Assembly: GCF_900101435.1 (NCBI RefSeq) | Contig: NZ_FMZH01000009.1 | Coordinates: forward strand, 9,266-73,265 | DNA from: Pedobacter soli | GTDB taxonomy: Bacteria > Bacteroidota > Bacteroidia > Sphingobacteriales > Sphingobacteriaceae | Direction: 5' to 3' | DNA length: 64,000 bases | Shown here: positions 17,682-26,176 of the stretch, in pieces | How the letters are laid out: each line of letters starts with the position of its first letter | How positions within the stretch are numbered: position 1 is the first letter of the stretch | Translations under genes and position numbers: made by a program | Notes under the pieces: generated by a model | Database searches by the model: none | What the model saw: the letters and a program-made list of their open reading frames with translations, nothing else | What the model was told of the DNA's origin: nothing

Positions 17682-18136
17682 TTCAGCGGTGATCTGCGCA
17701 ATCAGTGAGCAATTATGGTCAAGGTTTTTTCCCGCAGATCAAATGGATTTTCGCAGATTTATTGTTTTGTTATTCAGCGGTGATCTGCGCAATCAGCGGG
17801 CAATTATGGTTAAGGTTTTTTCCCGCAGATGAAATGGATTTCCGCAGATTTATTGTTTTGTTCTTCAGCGGTGATTTGCGCAATCAGCGGGCAATTATGG
17901 TCAAGGTTTTTTCCCGCAGATCAAACGGATTTCCGCAGATTTGTTGTTTTGTTCTTCAGCGGTGATCTGCGCAATCAGCGGGCAATTATGGTCAAGGTTT
18001 TTTCCCGCAGATCAAACGGATTTCCGCAGATTTATTGTTTTGTTCTTCAGCGGTGATCTGCGTAATCAGCGGGCAATTATGGTTAAGGTTTTTTCCCGCA
18101 GATAAAACAGATTGGCGCGCAGATTTATTGTTTTGC
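17682..18136. repeat. 91-bp tandem repeat, five copies
   Basis: TTCAGCGGTGATCTGCGC begins at 17682, 17773, 17864, 17955 and 18046: an exact 91-bp period. Copies differ by a few substitutions (for example TGATTTGCG in one copy, GATAAAACAG in the last). Each unit contains AATCAGCGGGCAATTATGG, TTTTTTCCCGCAGAT and CGCAGATTTATTG. Since 91 is not a multiple of three, each copy shifts frame, so the overlapping ORFs here are artefacts. The array fills the gap between the thioesterase and amylase promoters. Confidence 0.93.
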
Positions 18137-18191
18137 GGATCTGAAAAACCAATTGCGTATAAAACCTGTTATGTAATCAAAAATCTATTTG

Positions 18192-19682
18192 ATGCAGAAC
18201 CAGACCCTGATCCAATTTTTCCATTGGTATTATAACGAAGAACAAAAATTATGGACTAAAGTGGCCAAAGAGGCCAGTCATTTAAAATCGCTTGGAGTAA
18301 CTGCGGTGTGGTTGCCACCCGCTTACAAATCGCATAATGCAGCTTACGATGTAGGCTATGCTGTTTACGACCTGTTTGATCTGGGCGAGTTTGACCAGAA
18401 AGGTAGTTTACCTACCAAATATGGTTCGAAAGACGAATATGTAAAAGCCATTGAAGCCCTGCACCAGGAAGGTATTGCGGCTTTGGCCGACGTGGTATTT
18501 AACCATAAAGCCGGGGGCGATGAACTGGAGAAAATAGCCGTTCGAACCGTTAACCCTGAAGACCGAAACGAGTTTACCAGCGATGTTTTTGAGATAGAAG
18601 CCTGGACGAAGTTTACTTTTCCGGGCCGTCAGGGTAAATACTCGGAATTTATCTGGAACCACGAATGTTTCAGCGGGGTTGATTGGGCGGAAGATTTGCA
18701 GGAAACTGCCATTTACTCGATCCAAAACAGTTATGGCGAAGGTTTTGAAGAAGTGCCATCAACAGAATTTGGAAATTATGACTACCTGATGTTTAACGAT
18801 ATTGATTACCGTAACCGCGCGGTGATTGAAGAGCTCAAGTATTGGGGCGAATGGGTAGTAGAAACCACCGGTGTAGATGGTTTCAGGCTGGATGCAGTGA
18901 AGCACATTAACCCCGATTTCATTATCGAATGGATCGATCACCTGAACCATAAATACAACCGCGAATTCTTTATCGTAGCCGAAGACTGGAATGTGGAGGA
19001 TATTGAAGGTCAGCTGGCTTATATTGAAACTATAGGGGGACGCACACAGATTTTTGATTCGCTTTTACACCATAATTTTTTTCTGGCCAGCAAAGCCGGA
19101 GGCGAATTCGACATGAGTACCATTTTTGAGGGTACCCTAGTTCAGGTTAAGCCCGAGCTGGCGGTTACTTTTGTCGATAATCACGATTCGCAACCTTTAC
19201 AGGCCCTGGAATCGTATGTGGAATTTTGGTTCAGGCCATTGGCTTATGCGTTAATTTTATTACGCGTACAGGGCATCCCTTGTTTGTTTTTTCCGGATTT
19301 ATATGGCGGAATTTATGACGACAAGAATGAAGCAGGTGAGGATGTACATGTGGAGCTTGTAGGGATACCAGAGGTAGAAACGATGTGCAAAATCCGTACA
19401 GCTTTAGCTTATGGTGAGCAGCGCGATTATTTTGATCACAGTGATTGCATCGGCTGGACACGCGCCGGCGATGAGGAGCATGAAAACAGTGGTTTGGCAG
19501 TGCTTTTAAGTACGGGAGAAGATGGCTTTAAACAAATGGAACTGGGCGCTCATTTTGCGGGTAAAACCTTTGTTGATGCTTTGGGCAACCGGGAAGAAGA
19601 GGTAACTATCGATGAAAACGGCTGGGCTGAGTTTTACTGTAAAGCAGGTAGTGTTTCGGTGTGGGTTTTGAAGGTTGGGTAG
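18192..19682 (+). CDS. Cytoplasmic-type alpha-amylase, GH13
   Basis: A 496-aa protein with no signal peptide, matching the intracellular AmyA group of GH13_5. It hydrolyses internal alpha-1,4 bonds of maltodextrin or glycogen-type glucans. The conserved GH13 regions are all present: region I ADVVFNHKAGGD, region II GFRLDAVKHI (nucleophile Asp), region III FIVAEDWN (acid/base Glu) and region IV FVDNHDSQP. A C-terminal beta domain follows. I use the ATG at 18192 rather than the TTG one codon upstream. It stands alone, after the 91-bp repeat array and before an inverted repeat. Confidence 0.95.
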   Translation: MQNQTLIQFFHWYYNEEQKLWTKVAKEASHLKSLGVTAVWLPPAYKSHNAAYDVGYAVYDLFDLGEFDQKGSLPTKYGSKDEYVKAIEALHQEGIAALADVVFNHKAGGDELEKIAVRTVNPEDRNEFTSDVFEIEAWTKFTFPGRQGKYSEFIWNHECFSGVDWAEDLQETAIYSIQNSYGEGFEEVPSTEFGNYDYLMFNDIDYRNRAVIEELKYWGEWVVETTGVDGFRLDAVKHINPDFIIEWIDHLNHKYNREFFIVAEDWNVEDIEGQLAYIETIGGRTQIFDSLLHHNFFLASKAGGEFDMSTIFEGTLVQVKPELAVTFVDNHDSQPLQALESYVEFWFRPLAYALILLRVQGIPCLFFPDLYGGIYDDKNEAGEDVHVELVGIPEVETMCKIRTALAYGEQRDYFDHSDCIGWTRAGDEEHENSGLAVLLSTGEDGFKQMELGAHFAGKTFVDALGNREEEVTIDENGWAEFYCKAGSVSVWVLKVG

Positions 19683-19685
19683 TTA

Positions 19686-19790
19686 ATCGTCATTGCGAGA
19701 AGGCTTTTTCAGCCGACGAAGCAATCTTACAACGAACGCCAGAAGCACATGCATTAAGATTGCTTCGTCGTTCCTCCTCGCAATGACGAT
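19686..19790. repeat. Palindromic intergenic element (GTCATTGCGAG family)
   Basis: The left arm ATCGTCATTGCGAGAAGG..GACGAAGCAATCTT pairs with the right arm AAGATTGCTTCGTCG..CCTCGCAATGACGAT across a short loop. It separates the ends of two converging genes, so it could also stop transcription. A related copy lies at 36172-36300. Confidence 0.8.
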
Positions 19791-19861
19791 CAGTTAGGGA
19801 ACACAGGCCACCAGGTTTTGTAATGTGGTCGTGCAGACACGAACCACAGCGTATGGATCGA

Positions 19862-20788
19862 TTACAAAAAGTTGTCCTCAGTTCGGTAGGCCGAAATTAC
19901 CGCCAGCTCACCTTCCTTACCACCTTTAGAGTTACCATGTTCCATCCCCATAACACCTTTATAACCTTTTTTATGAAGGTGTTTAAATAGGTTTTTATAG
20001 TTGATTTCGCCTGTGGTTGGCTCTTTTCGGCCCGGATTGTCACCGATCTGGATGTAGGCAATTTCATCCCAGCAGCGGTCGATGGTTTTGATCAGATCAC
20101 CTTCGGTGCGCTGCATGTGGTAAATATCGTAAAGGATTTTACACGACGGACTTTTAACCGCTTTACAAACCGCATATGTTTCGTTGGTTTTTTGCAGGAA
20201 AAGCTCAGGGGTATCGCTTAAGGTTTCGAGTACCATAATTAAGCCGTGTGGCTCAAAAACCTCAGCGCCTGCACGCATGGCATCTATTACGTTGGCAAAC
20301 TGGTTGCCGTAAGGTAAATTGCGTTCGTAAAAGCCGGGTACAACGGTTAGCCATTTGGCATTGCAGCGTTTAGCGGCTTCTACCGATTTTTTGCAGGTTT
20401 CTACAAATTTATCTTTAAATTCTTTTTTGCCCGTAGTGAGCGATGTTTTCCAGTTATCACCGCCATCAACCACAAACACGCCCATGCGCATGCCTAGTTT
20501 GGACAACAGGTTCCCGATTTTTTCCTGTTCTTCAACAGGGCGGTTCAGGTAGCCGTTATCTTCTATTGAGCGGAAACCTTTATCGTACATAAACTGGATC
20601 TGATCTAAAAAGCTTTTGCCGGCGTGGTTTTCGAACATGCCCTGGTGCGGAGCGTAATCGAGGTTAAAGGTCTTATCGCCAAAAGCAGTACTGCGCTTTT
20701 CGGCGGCAAAAGTATTGGTAATTCCTGCACCTGTGGTTATAGCACCGGCGGTGAGCAGGCTATTTCTGATAAATTCACTTCTTTTCAT
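19862..20788 (-). CDS. Tat-exported sugar phosphate isomerase/epimerase-like protein
   Basis: A 308-aa protein with a TIM-barrel fold of the AP endonuclease-2/hydroxypyruvate-isomerase type. The N-terminus MKRSEFIRNSLLTAGAITTGAG has the look of a Bacteroidota Tat-type leader, with R-S-E-F-I-R-N before the hydrophobic stretch (not a strict twin Arg). Metal-site style residues appear in LVMVLETLSD (E), ILYDIYHMQ (D,H) and MGMEHGNSKGG (E,H). Substrate is unknown. It ends an operon (start 3 bp after the ApbE stop) with an exported oxidoreductase, suggesting extracytoplasmic sugar processing. Confidence 0.88.
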   Translation of the reverse strand: MKRSEFIRNSLLTAGAITTGAGITNTFAAEKRSTAFGDKTFNLDYAPHQGMFENHAGKSFLDQIQFMYDKGFRSIEDNGYLNRPVEEQEKIGNLLSKLGMRMGVFVVDGGDNWKTSLTTGKKEFKDKFVETCKKSVEAAKRCNAKWLTVVPGFYERNLPYGNQFANVIDAMRAGAEVFEPHGLIMVLETLSDTPELFLQKTNETYAVCKAVKSPSCKILYDIYHMQRTEGDLIKTIDRCWDEIAYIQIGDNPGRKEPTTGEINYKNLFKHLHKKGYKGVMGMEHGNSKGGKEGELAVISAYRTEDNFL

Positions 20789-20791
20789 CGT

Positions 20792-21805
20792 TTAGTTTTT
20801 AAACTGAGGGGAGGGGATAATCAATTTTTTAAACCCTGTAGTCAGGGTGTCGGCTACGGTACCATCTTTTTTATGGTACACAAAATAAGCTTCAAGATTT
20901 TTGTGGCGTTCAACAAAAGCCATAGCATCTTTGAGGTGCATGGCCATCAGGGCATTATCATAACCATCGGCAGTAATGGCGTCGTTGGCGTAAACGGTTA
21001 CACTGATCATTTCGTTATCCAGCGGATAGCCGGTTTTGGGATTAATGAGGTGCGAGATTTTCTTTTTCCCGCTCTGGTGAAATTTACGGTAATTGCCTGA
21101 GGTAGTAATGGCGCCTGTATTGATGGCTGCAATATGCCTGATTACCGGGGTACCATCTTTATCAGGTCCTTCAATGCCGATTTTCATTGGCTGCCCATCG
21201 GGTTTTGGTCCGGCAATGCGGATTTCGCCGCCCAGTTCGGCCACATATTGTTTAATACCTTTTTGGTTGAGGTATGCAGCAATCAGGTCGACACTATAGC
21301 CTTGTGCAATTCCATTTAAATCTATCTGTACGGCTGGTTTGAGTTTAATAAGCCTGCCATCTTTTAATTTCAGGTTTTGCATGCCAACATTGGCCAGTAT
21401 CGATTTGATGGTTGCCGGATCGGGTTCCGTTCGGTTTTCTTTAGGCCCAAAGCCCCAGGCCTGTACCAAAGGTGCTACCGTAATATCGAAAACACCTTTG
21501 GTATCCTGGTTAATTTCAAAGCTTCTTTTCAGCACAGCGCTCATAAAATGATCTAGTTTAACCCCGCTTTTGGAGGTGTTGAACTGATTGATCAATGTTC
21601 CCTTTTTATAAAGCGACATCGATAAATCTATTTCATTCAATAAGCTGTCTATACCTTGTTTAGTCGCCAAACTATCGCTGGCGTAATAGGTAATGGCATA
21701 ATCTGTTCCCTGCGCATAACCGCTTATTTTGTAAGGTTTAAGTTCCTGGTGAACAGTAAAACCTAAAAATAAGGGTACCAGCAGGAAAAGCAATTTATAT
21801 GGCAT
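20792..21805 (-). CDS. apbE: FAD:protein FMN transferase
   Basis: A 337-aa ApbE-family protein with a signal peptide (LLFLLVPLFLGFTV). ApbE attaches FMN from FAD to a Thr/Ser of extracytoplasmic flavoproteins. Diagnostic parts are GYAQGTDYAITYY, DLNGIAQGYSVDLI, AELGGEIRIAG, HLINPKTGYP and the Mg-binding region NDAITADGYDNALM, which deviates slightly from the usual A-D-A-L-A/S-T. It is translationally close to the genes on both sides (3 and 12 bp gaps). I saw no D-x-x-[ST]-[GA]-A-T acceptor motif in the operon, so its target is presumably elsewhere. Confidence 0.93.
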   Translation of the reverse strand: MPYKLLFLLVPLFLGFTVHQELKPYKISGYAQGTDYAITYYASDSLATKQGIDSLLNEIDLSMSLYKKGTLINQFNTSKSGVKLDHFMSAVLKRSFEINQDTKGVFDITVAPLVQAWGFGPKENRTEPDPATIKSILANVGMQNLKLKDGRLIKLKPAVQIDLNGIAQGYSVDLIAAYLNQKGIKQYVAELGGEIRIAGPKPDGQPMKIGIEGPDKDGTPVIRHIAAINTGAITTSGNYRKFHQSGKKKISHLINPKTGYPLDNEMISVTVYANDAITADGYDNALMAMHLKDAMAFVERHKNLEAYFVYHKKDGTVADTLTTGFKKLIIPSPQFKN

Positions 21806-21817
21806 TACACTATCGGT

Positions 21818-23137
21818 TTAGATCACTTTGGCCTGTCCAGGCATCGCAATTGGATATAAACCTTTTTCATCTGGCATTAATTTAGGGTTGGCATCCCAGG
21901 CAAAACGCTCAGGCATTAAACTGATGTTAGATGCCAATGCCTCATCCCATTTAATGGTTTGGCCAGAATATGTGGCATAACGACCAATAATTGCTGAAAA
22001 TGTACTGGTTGCCGCGTAATCTACGTTACTGAATTTATACTCTCCTTTTGAAACGGCATCGAACAATTCGTCGTGCTCAGTTTGGTACGGGTTAGCGTTT
22101 CCTTTGGTGTTGTGGTTGTACAATTCTTTGCCGCTGTAATCTTTCATGATAGCCTGGTTGCTGCCCGAAAGATAGATTTTACCTTTTGTACCCTGGAATG
22201 ATTCATCAACACGGTTGCTGATGCCTTCAAAGTGCCTGCACTGACTGTGGATAATTGCGCCATCTGCATAGGTTAGCTCGATAGAGTGGTTATCGTAAAT
22301 CTCGCCATAATCTTTACCGGTACGCCATGCACGGCTTCCTGTACCCTGTACTGAAATTGGGTGTGCATTTTTTACCCAGTTGGCAATATCGATGTTGTGT
22401 ACGTGCTGCTCTACAATATGATCGCCGCATAACCAGTTAAAGTAGTACCAGTTTCTCATCTGGTATTCCATTTCGGTTTGGTTAGCGGTACGCGGACGTA
22501 CCCAAACGCCACCACTGTTCCAGTATACCTGGCCGGCCATGATATCGCCAATAGCGCCGTCGTTAATGCGTTTAATAGATTCGCGGTAATTGGTTTGGTA
22601 ACGTCTTTGTAAACCGACCACCACGTTTAGTTTTTTCTTTTTGGCTTCTTCGGCAGCTGCAAGTACTTTTCTGATTCCCGGCGCATCTACAGCTACCGGT
22701 TTTTCCATAAAAATCTGTTTATTTTGTTTTACCGCTTCTTCGAAATGGATAGGGCGGAAACCCGGAGGCGTGGTTAACAATACTACATCGGCTAGTGGAA
22801 TGGCTTTTAAATAAGCATCGAAACCTACAAACTGACGGTCTTTTGGAACATCTACTTTGGCGCCGAACTTTGAACTTAGAGATTGATAACTGCTATCTAA
22901 CCGATCCTGAAAAGCATCGGCCATGGCTACCAGTTTAATATTAAATTTGGTGCTTAATGCCTGAAATGCTGCTCCGGTACCGCGGTCGCCACAGCCAATT
23001 AAGGCTATTTTAATGGTGTCTGATCCTGATGCGTAAGCTCCTGCCAATGGAATGCTGCTTATCATAGCTCCACCGGCAAGCATGGCTGTTGCTTTTAAAA
23101 AATCGCGACGATCTTGTTGATTAATTGGTTTTTTCAT
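21818..23137 (-). CDS. Exported Gfo/Idh/MocA family oxidoreductase
   Basis: A 439-aa protein with a twin-arginine-type leader (NQQDRRDFLKATAMLAGGAM) followed by a Rossmann domain (IKIALIGCGDRGTGAAF, NAD(P)-binding) and the family's C-terminal alpha/beta domain. EKPVAVDAPG holds the conserved Glu-Lys-Pro of this family and HVHNIDIANWV carries the usual His-Asn-Asp active-site cluster. These enzymes oxidise or epimerise sugars with a tightly held NAD(P). It is the second gene of a four-gene operon with a SUMF1-like protein, ApbE and an isomerase-fold protein. Confidence 0.93.
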   Translation of the reverse strand: MKKPINQQDRRDFLKATAMLAGGAMISSIPLAGAYASGSDTIKIALIGCGDRGTGAAFQALSTKFNIKLVAMADAFQDRLDSSYQSLSSKFGAKVDVPKDRQFVGFDAYLKAIPLADVVLLTTPPGFRPIHFEEAVKQNKQIFMEKPVAVDAPGIRKVLAAAEEAKKKKLNVVVGLQRRYQTNYRESIKRINDGAIGDIMAGQVYWNSGGVWVRPRTANQTEMEYQMRNWYYFNWLCGDHIVEQHVHNIDIANWVKNAHPISVQGTGSRAWRTGKDYGEIYDNHSIELTYADGAIIHSQCRHFEGISNRVDESFQGTKGKIYLSGSNQAIMKDYSGKELYNHNTKGNANPYQTEHDELFDAVSKGEYKFSNVDYAATSTFSAIIGRYATYSGQTIKWDEALASNISLMPERFAWDANPKLMPDEKGLYPIAMPGQAKVI

Positions 23138-23168
23138 GTGTTTAGTTCTTTGTTGTGGTTAGGATTTA

Positions 23169-24134
23169 TTAATAGTCTTTGATAGGTAATTTGTTATAAT
23201 AGGCGTCTATTTCGGCCTTTGAAGGCGTTTTTACGGGTCTAACCAGACGCATGCCCACAAAAGGTGCTTCAGGGAACCACCAGTTGCTTTTCGGAATTTG
23301 AGGGTCTAACTGTTTCCAGGTTGGGTTTGAAGCCAGCCTTGCGGTTGAGGTTAAGTTATCGGCGGTTTCATCGTAAGAACCACCACGAACTGCATTAGGA
23401 TAAAGTTTTTCAGGTGCGGCAACCGGATTCTCGGCTATTTTACCTGCGCTTTTTGCATAAAAATCGGCGATGTACTGATCGTAAGTCCATTCGCTCACAT
23501 TGCCATGCATATCAAATAAACCCCATGCGTTTGGTTTTTTTAGTCCCACCTGGTGCGTTTTGTTGTCGCTATTGTCTTTATACCAGGCATAATCGCCGAG
23601 TTTGGCGGCATCGTTGCCATAACTGTAAGTGGTTTCGCTACTCGCTTTACAGGCATATTCCCATTCGGCTTCGGTTGGTAGGCGGTAAAATACACCGGTA
23701 CGGACATAGAGCCATTTGCAAAATTGAATGGCGTTATATTGGGTCATAGCTACTGCGGGCTGGTGTTCTTTTCCCATCCCGAAAGTCATATCCAGATAAG
23801 GTTTGGTTGGGCGGGTTACGGCATCAACTTCGGCCGGAATGGCACCTTCGCTGGCTTTTTTTTCGTAATCGCGGTATAAGAAAGGTTCGAAAATATCCCA
23901 GGTAACTTCATGCTTCCCGATCCAGAAGGCATCGAGTTTAACTTCGTGTACAGGTTGTTCATCGGGTTTACCGGTTTTACTTCCCATTTTAAATTTGCCA
24001 GCAGGGATGGCCTGCATATCAAATTTTAATTTAGTCCCGTTAATTAACTGGGTGTACGAATTGTTGGTGCTTTGTGCAAAGATTTGGGCACAAGGATTGG
24101 CTAATAATGCTACGGCAATTAATTTCTTAAACAT
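23169..24134 (-). CDS. Secreted SUMF1-domain protein, probably non-catalytic
   Basis: A 321-aa protein with a Sec signal peptide (LIAVALLANPCAQIFAQ) and one SUMF1/FGE-sulfatase domain: FDMQAIPAGKFKMGSKTGK, YRLPTEAEWEYACK, WGLFDMHGNVSEWTYDQY and VRGGSYDETADN. The C-terminal stretch that carries the catalytic cysteines in real FGEs has none (TARLASNPTWKQLDP), so it is unlikely to make formylglycine. It opens the exported sugar operon. No sulfatase gene is in the window. A role in binding or scaffolding is inference. Confidence 0.9.
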   Translation of the reverse strand: MFKKLIAVALLANPCAQIFAQSTNNSYTQLINGTKLKFDMQAIPAGKFKMGSKTGKPDEQPVHEVKLDAFWIGKHEVTWDIFEPFLYRDYEKKASEGAIPAEVDAVTRPTKPYLDMTFGMGKEHQPAVAMTQYNAIQFCKWLYVRTGVFYRLPTEAEWEYACKASSETTYSYGNDAAKLGDYAWYKDNSDNKTHQVGLKKPNAWGLFDMHGNVSEWTYDQYIADFYAKSAGKIAENPVAAPEKLYPNAVRGGSYDETADNLTSTARLASNPTWKQLDPQIPKSNWWFPEAPFVGMRLVRPVKTPSKAEIDAYYNKLPIKDY

Positions 24135-24301
24135 ATTTTTTGGTTAGAAACACTTATTATCTAGGTGTTTATCTGCTTATTCTGGTTTGCTAAAGTAAAG
24201 AACAGCAGATAAAACAAAAGAAAATTAATGTAACAATAAAGGTAAGCATTGTAATATTAAAAGTCAAATTGACAATTAATGTCTTCATGACGGTTTTTAA
24301 T

Positions 24302-25579
24302 CTATCTCCTGTCGCTAACTTTATTGCTGAGGTTGGTAAAGCCCACCAGGGTATCCCAACGGGCACCGGGACGGCGGTAGTACACAAAAACCTGATAGCT
24401 GTTTTCGGTCTGGAAGAAAGCTCCTTCAAATGGTTTGGTCTCCAGTACTTTGGTATCTTTATTAAACCAGGCAAATTCGTAATCGTATAAACCCTGTTTA
24501 AGCATAATGTTGCCATAAAACTGTTTGCGGCTGGCATCGTACAGGAGTTTATTTTCGTTGCTCATAGTGTAATTGTTAAAACGGCCAATTACATAAGCAT
24601 CGCCATTAGAGCCTGGTGCAGCTGCATTTAAAGTAAACAGTACGCCCATGTATTCGGCTTCTGTTTTATCATCGCGGCCATCGGTATTGCGGATGAAAAA
24701 GTTACCATTTTCATCGAACTGGTTACCAAAGGCACCAACGCTGCGGGGAGCATCCTGAAAAAGCATTACGTTTACCGATTCTTTATCGCGGTAAATGTCT
24801 TTTACGTTATCGGCTTTGTACCTTAAACTTCGCGTATCGAACTTCCTGAATTCGTTATCTCCCCAAAAATCGTTGGTATTTAAATCATTATACACCAATT
24901 GATTCGGGCGTACAAAAGCAGGTCGCGTGTTAACCTGTATGGTATTGGCATTGAAGTTCTGCATCACCACTGCTTTTAAATCCTGGTAAGGGTTAGGGAT
25001 GGGGAAGGCATGGTTAACCGTGAAATTAACTTTTTGCTTGTTGTTGCGGTATTCTACCTGTAAAGAATTGGTTATTTCGGCAGCAATGGCCACCTGACTA
25101 TCCAATACGTAGAAACGTTGTGAAATGACGGGTTTGTTTTTATCGCCATCTAAATAAACTTTTAGGATATAGTTGCCCCCAATTTTAGGCTGAATTTGCG
25201 TGTTGGGCAGGCTCAGTTCGTAATGGGTATATTTTCGGGTGGTATTAGAAGAGTAGCGGTAGTTGATGATCCGGTCGTCGTTGAAACTGCCCAGGTAATC
25301 GATTGTAGAGATTTGAGAGGGTTTCCATTCTGCTGTACAATGCTCGATGGTGTACCAGTAATTTTTAGTGCCGGCGAGCAGATCATCAAAAGAAAAAGTA
25401 ATGGTTTCTGAAGAGTTGAGCATGATAACCGGCAAACTCTGCTCTTTATTGCTGTTGTAACACAACACCGTTTTGATATTGGGAAGGTAAATTTTGTTTT
25501 CGCTGGTAAACGTTTGATCGTTTTGGGCAAAGCTTAGCGTGGGAATAAAGAGTAGGAGTACTGCGATTAGTTTTTGCAT
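24302..25579 (-). CDS. Type IX secretion system plug protein (DUF5103)
   Basis: A 425-aa exported protein (signal peptide LIAVLLLFIPTLSFAQ) made of beta-sandwich domains. It matches the DUF5103 family, known structurally as the Plug that closes the SprA translocon pore of the Bacteroidota type IX secretion system. Typical stretches are LNSSETITFSFDDL, KNYWYTIEHCTAEWKPS and FYVLDSQVAIAAEI. Length is normal. It is single and separated from the sugar operon downstream by about 167 bp. Its presence indicates a T9SS in the genome. Confidence 0.88.
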   Translation of the reverse strand: MQKLIAVLLLFIPTLSFAQNDQTFTSENKIYLPNIKTVLCYNSNKEQSLPVIMLNSSETITFSFDDLLAGTKNYWYTIEHCTAEWKPSQISTIDYLGSFNDDRIINYRYSSNTTRKYTHYELSLPNTQIQPKIGGNYILKVYLDGDKNKPVISQRFYVLDSQVAIAAEITNSLQVEYRNNKQKVNFTVNHAFPIPNPYQDLKAVVMQNFNANTIQVNTRPAFVRPNQLVYNDLNTNDFWGDNEFRKFDTRSLRYKADNVKDIYRDKESVNVMLFQDAPRSVGAFGNQFDENGNFFIRNTDGRDDKTEAEYMGVLFTLNAAAPGSNGDAYVIGRFNNYTMSNENKLLYDASRKQFYGNIMLKQGLYDYEFAWFNKDTKVLETKPFEGAFFQTENSYQVFVYYRRPGARWDTLVGFTNLSNKVSDRR

Positions 25580-25649
25580 GGTTAAAGCTACACAGTATTC
25601 GGCAGAGATAAAAAAGGAATTTTGTTTGAGGGGCTTAGTTTAGCCACGG

Positions 25650-26110
25650 ATGCTTTCAGCGTCATGCTGATCCGATAGCTATCGGATTTGTTTCAGCATC
25701 TCTCTAATAAGGAGAGACCCTGAAATAAATTTACTTCGTAGCTTTCCGCTTCGCTACAGGTCAGGGTGACGACCACTTTAAAATGCCACGGAGGCACGGA
25801 AGCCACGGAATCCTCAGCGTTATGCTGAACCTGTTTCAGCATCTCTCTAATGTGAAGAGACCCTGAAATAAATTCAGGGTGACGACCATTTTTAAAATGC
25901 CACGGAGGCACGGAAGCCACGGAGAAGTATTCCGTGTAAATCGGTGCCTCCGTGGCTGATTAGTAGGCGTTGGTTGTGAGAAACAGTCAGGTGGTAACAC
26001 CTGACTGCACAGTTAATCTGTGTTAATTCTTTTTATCTGTGGTTAAAAATGCCACGGAGGCACGGAAGCCACGGAGAAGCATTCCGTGTAAATCAGTGCC
26101 TCCGTGACAA
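25650..26110. repeat. Mosaic of palindromic intergenic repeats
   Basis: Three copies of GCCACGGAGGCACGGAAGCC (near 25783, 25900, 26049) and two copies of a GTTTCAGCATCTCTCTAA..GAGACCCTGAAATAAATT element (near 25690 and 25830), one of which is extended by CCGATAGCTATCGG. GTAAATC.GTGCCTCCGTG is the opposite arm of the first family. No gene is seen in 25580-26127. Confidence 0.85.
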
Positions 26111-26127
26111 CTGACCGCACTGCAAAC

Positions 26128-26155
26128 AAAAAAGCCACAGATTTATCTGTGGCTT
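26128..26155 (-). terminator. Rho-independent terminator of the ABC-F gene
   Basis: Stem AAGCCACAGA / TCTGTGGCTT (26132-26141 with 26146-26155), followed on the minus strand by a T-rich run. It lies about 20 bp after the stop codon of the ABC-F gene. Confidence 0.8.
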
Positions 26156-26176
26156 AATTTTATATCTGCGGCGTAC

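Noticed and set aside
17620..18235. A chain of overlapping plus-strand ORFs with similar peptides (FFPADQMDF)
   Set aside because: They arise from the 91-bp tandem repeat, whose length is not a multiple of three.
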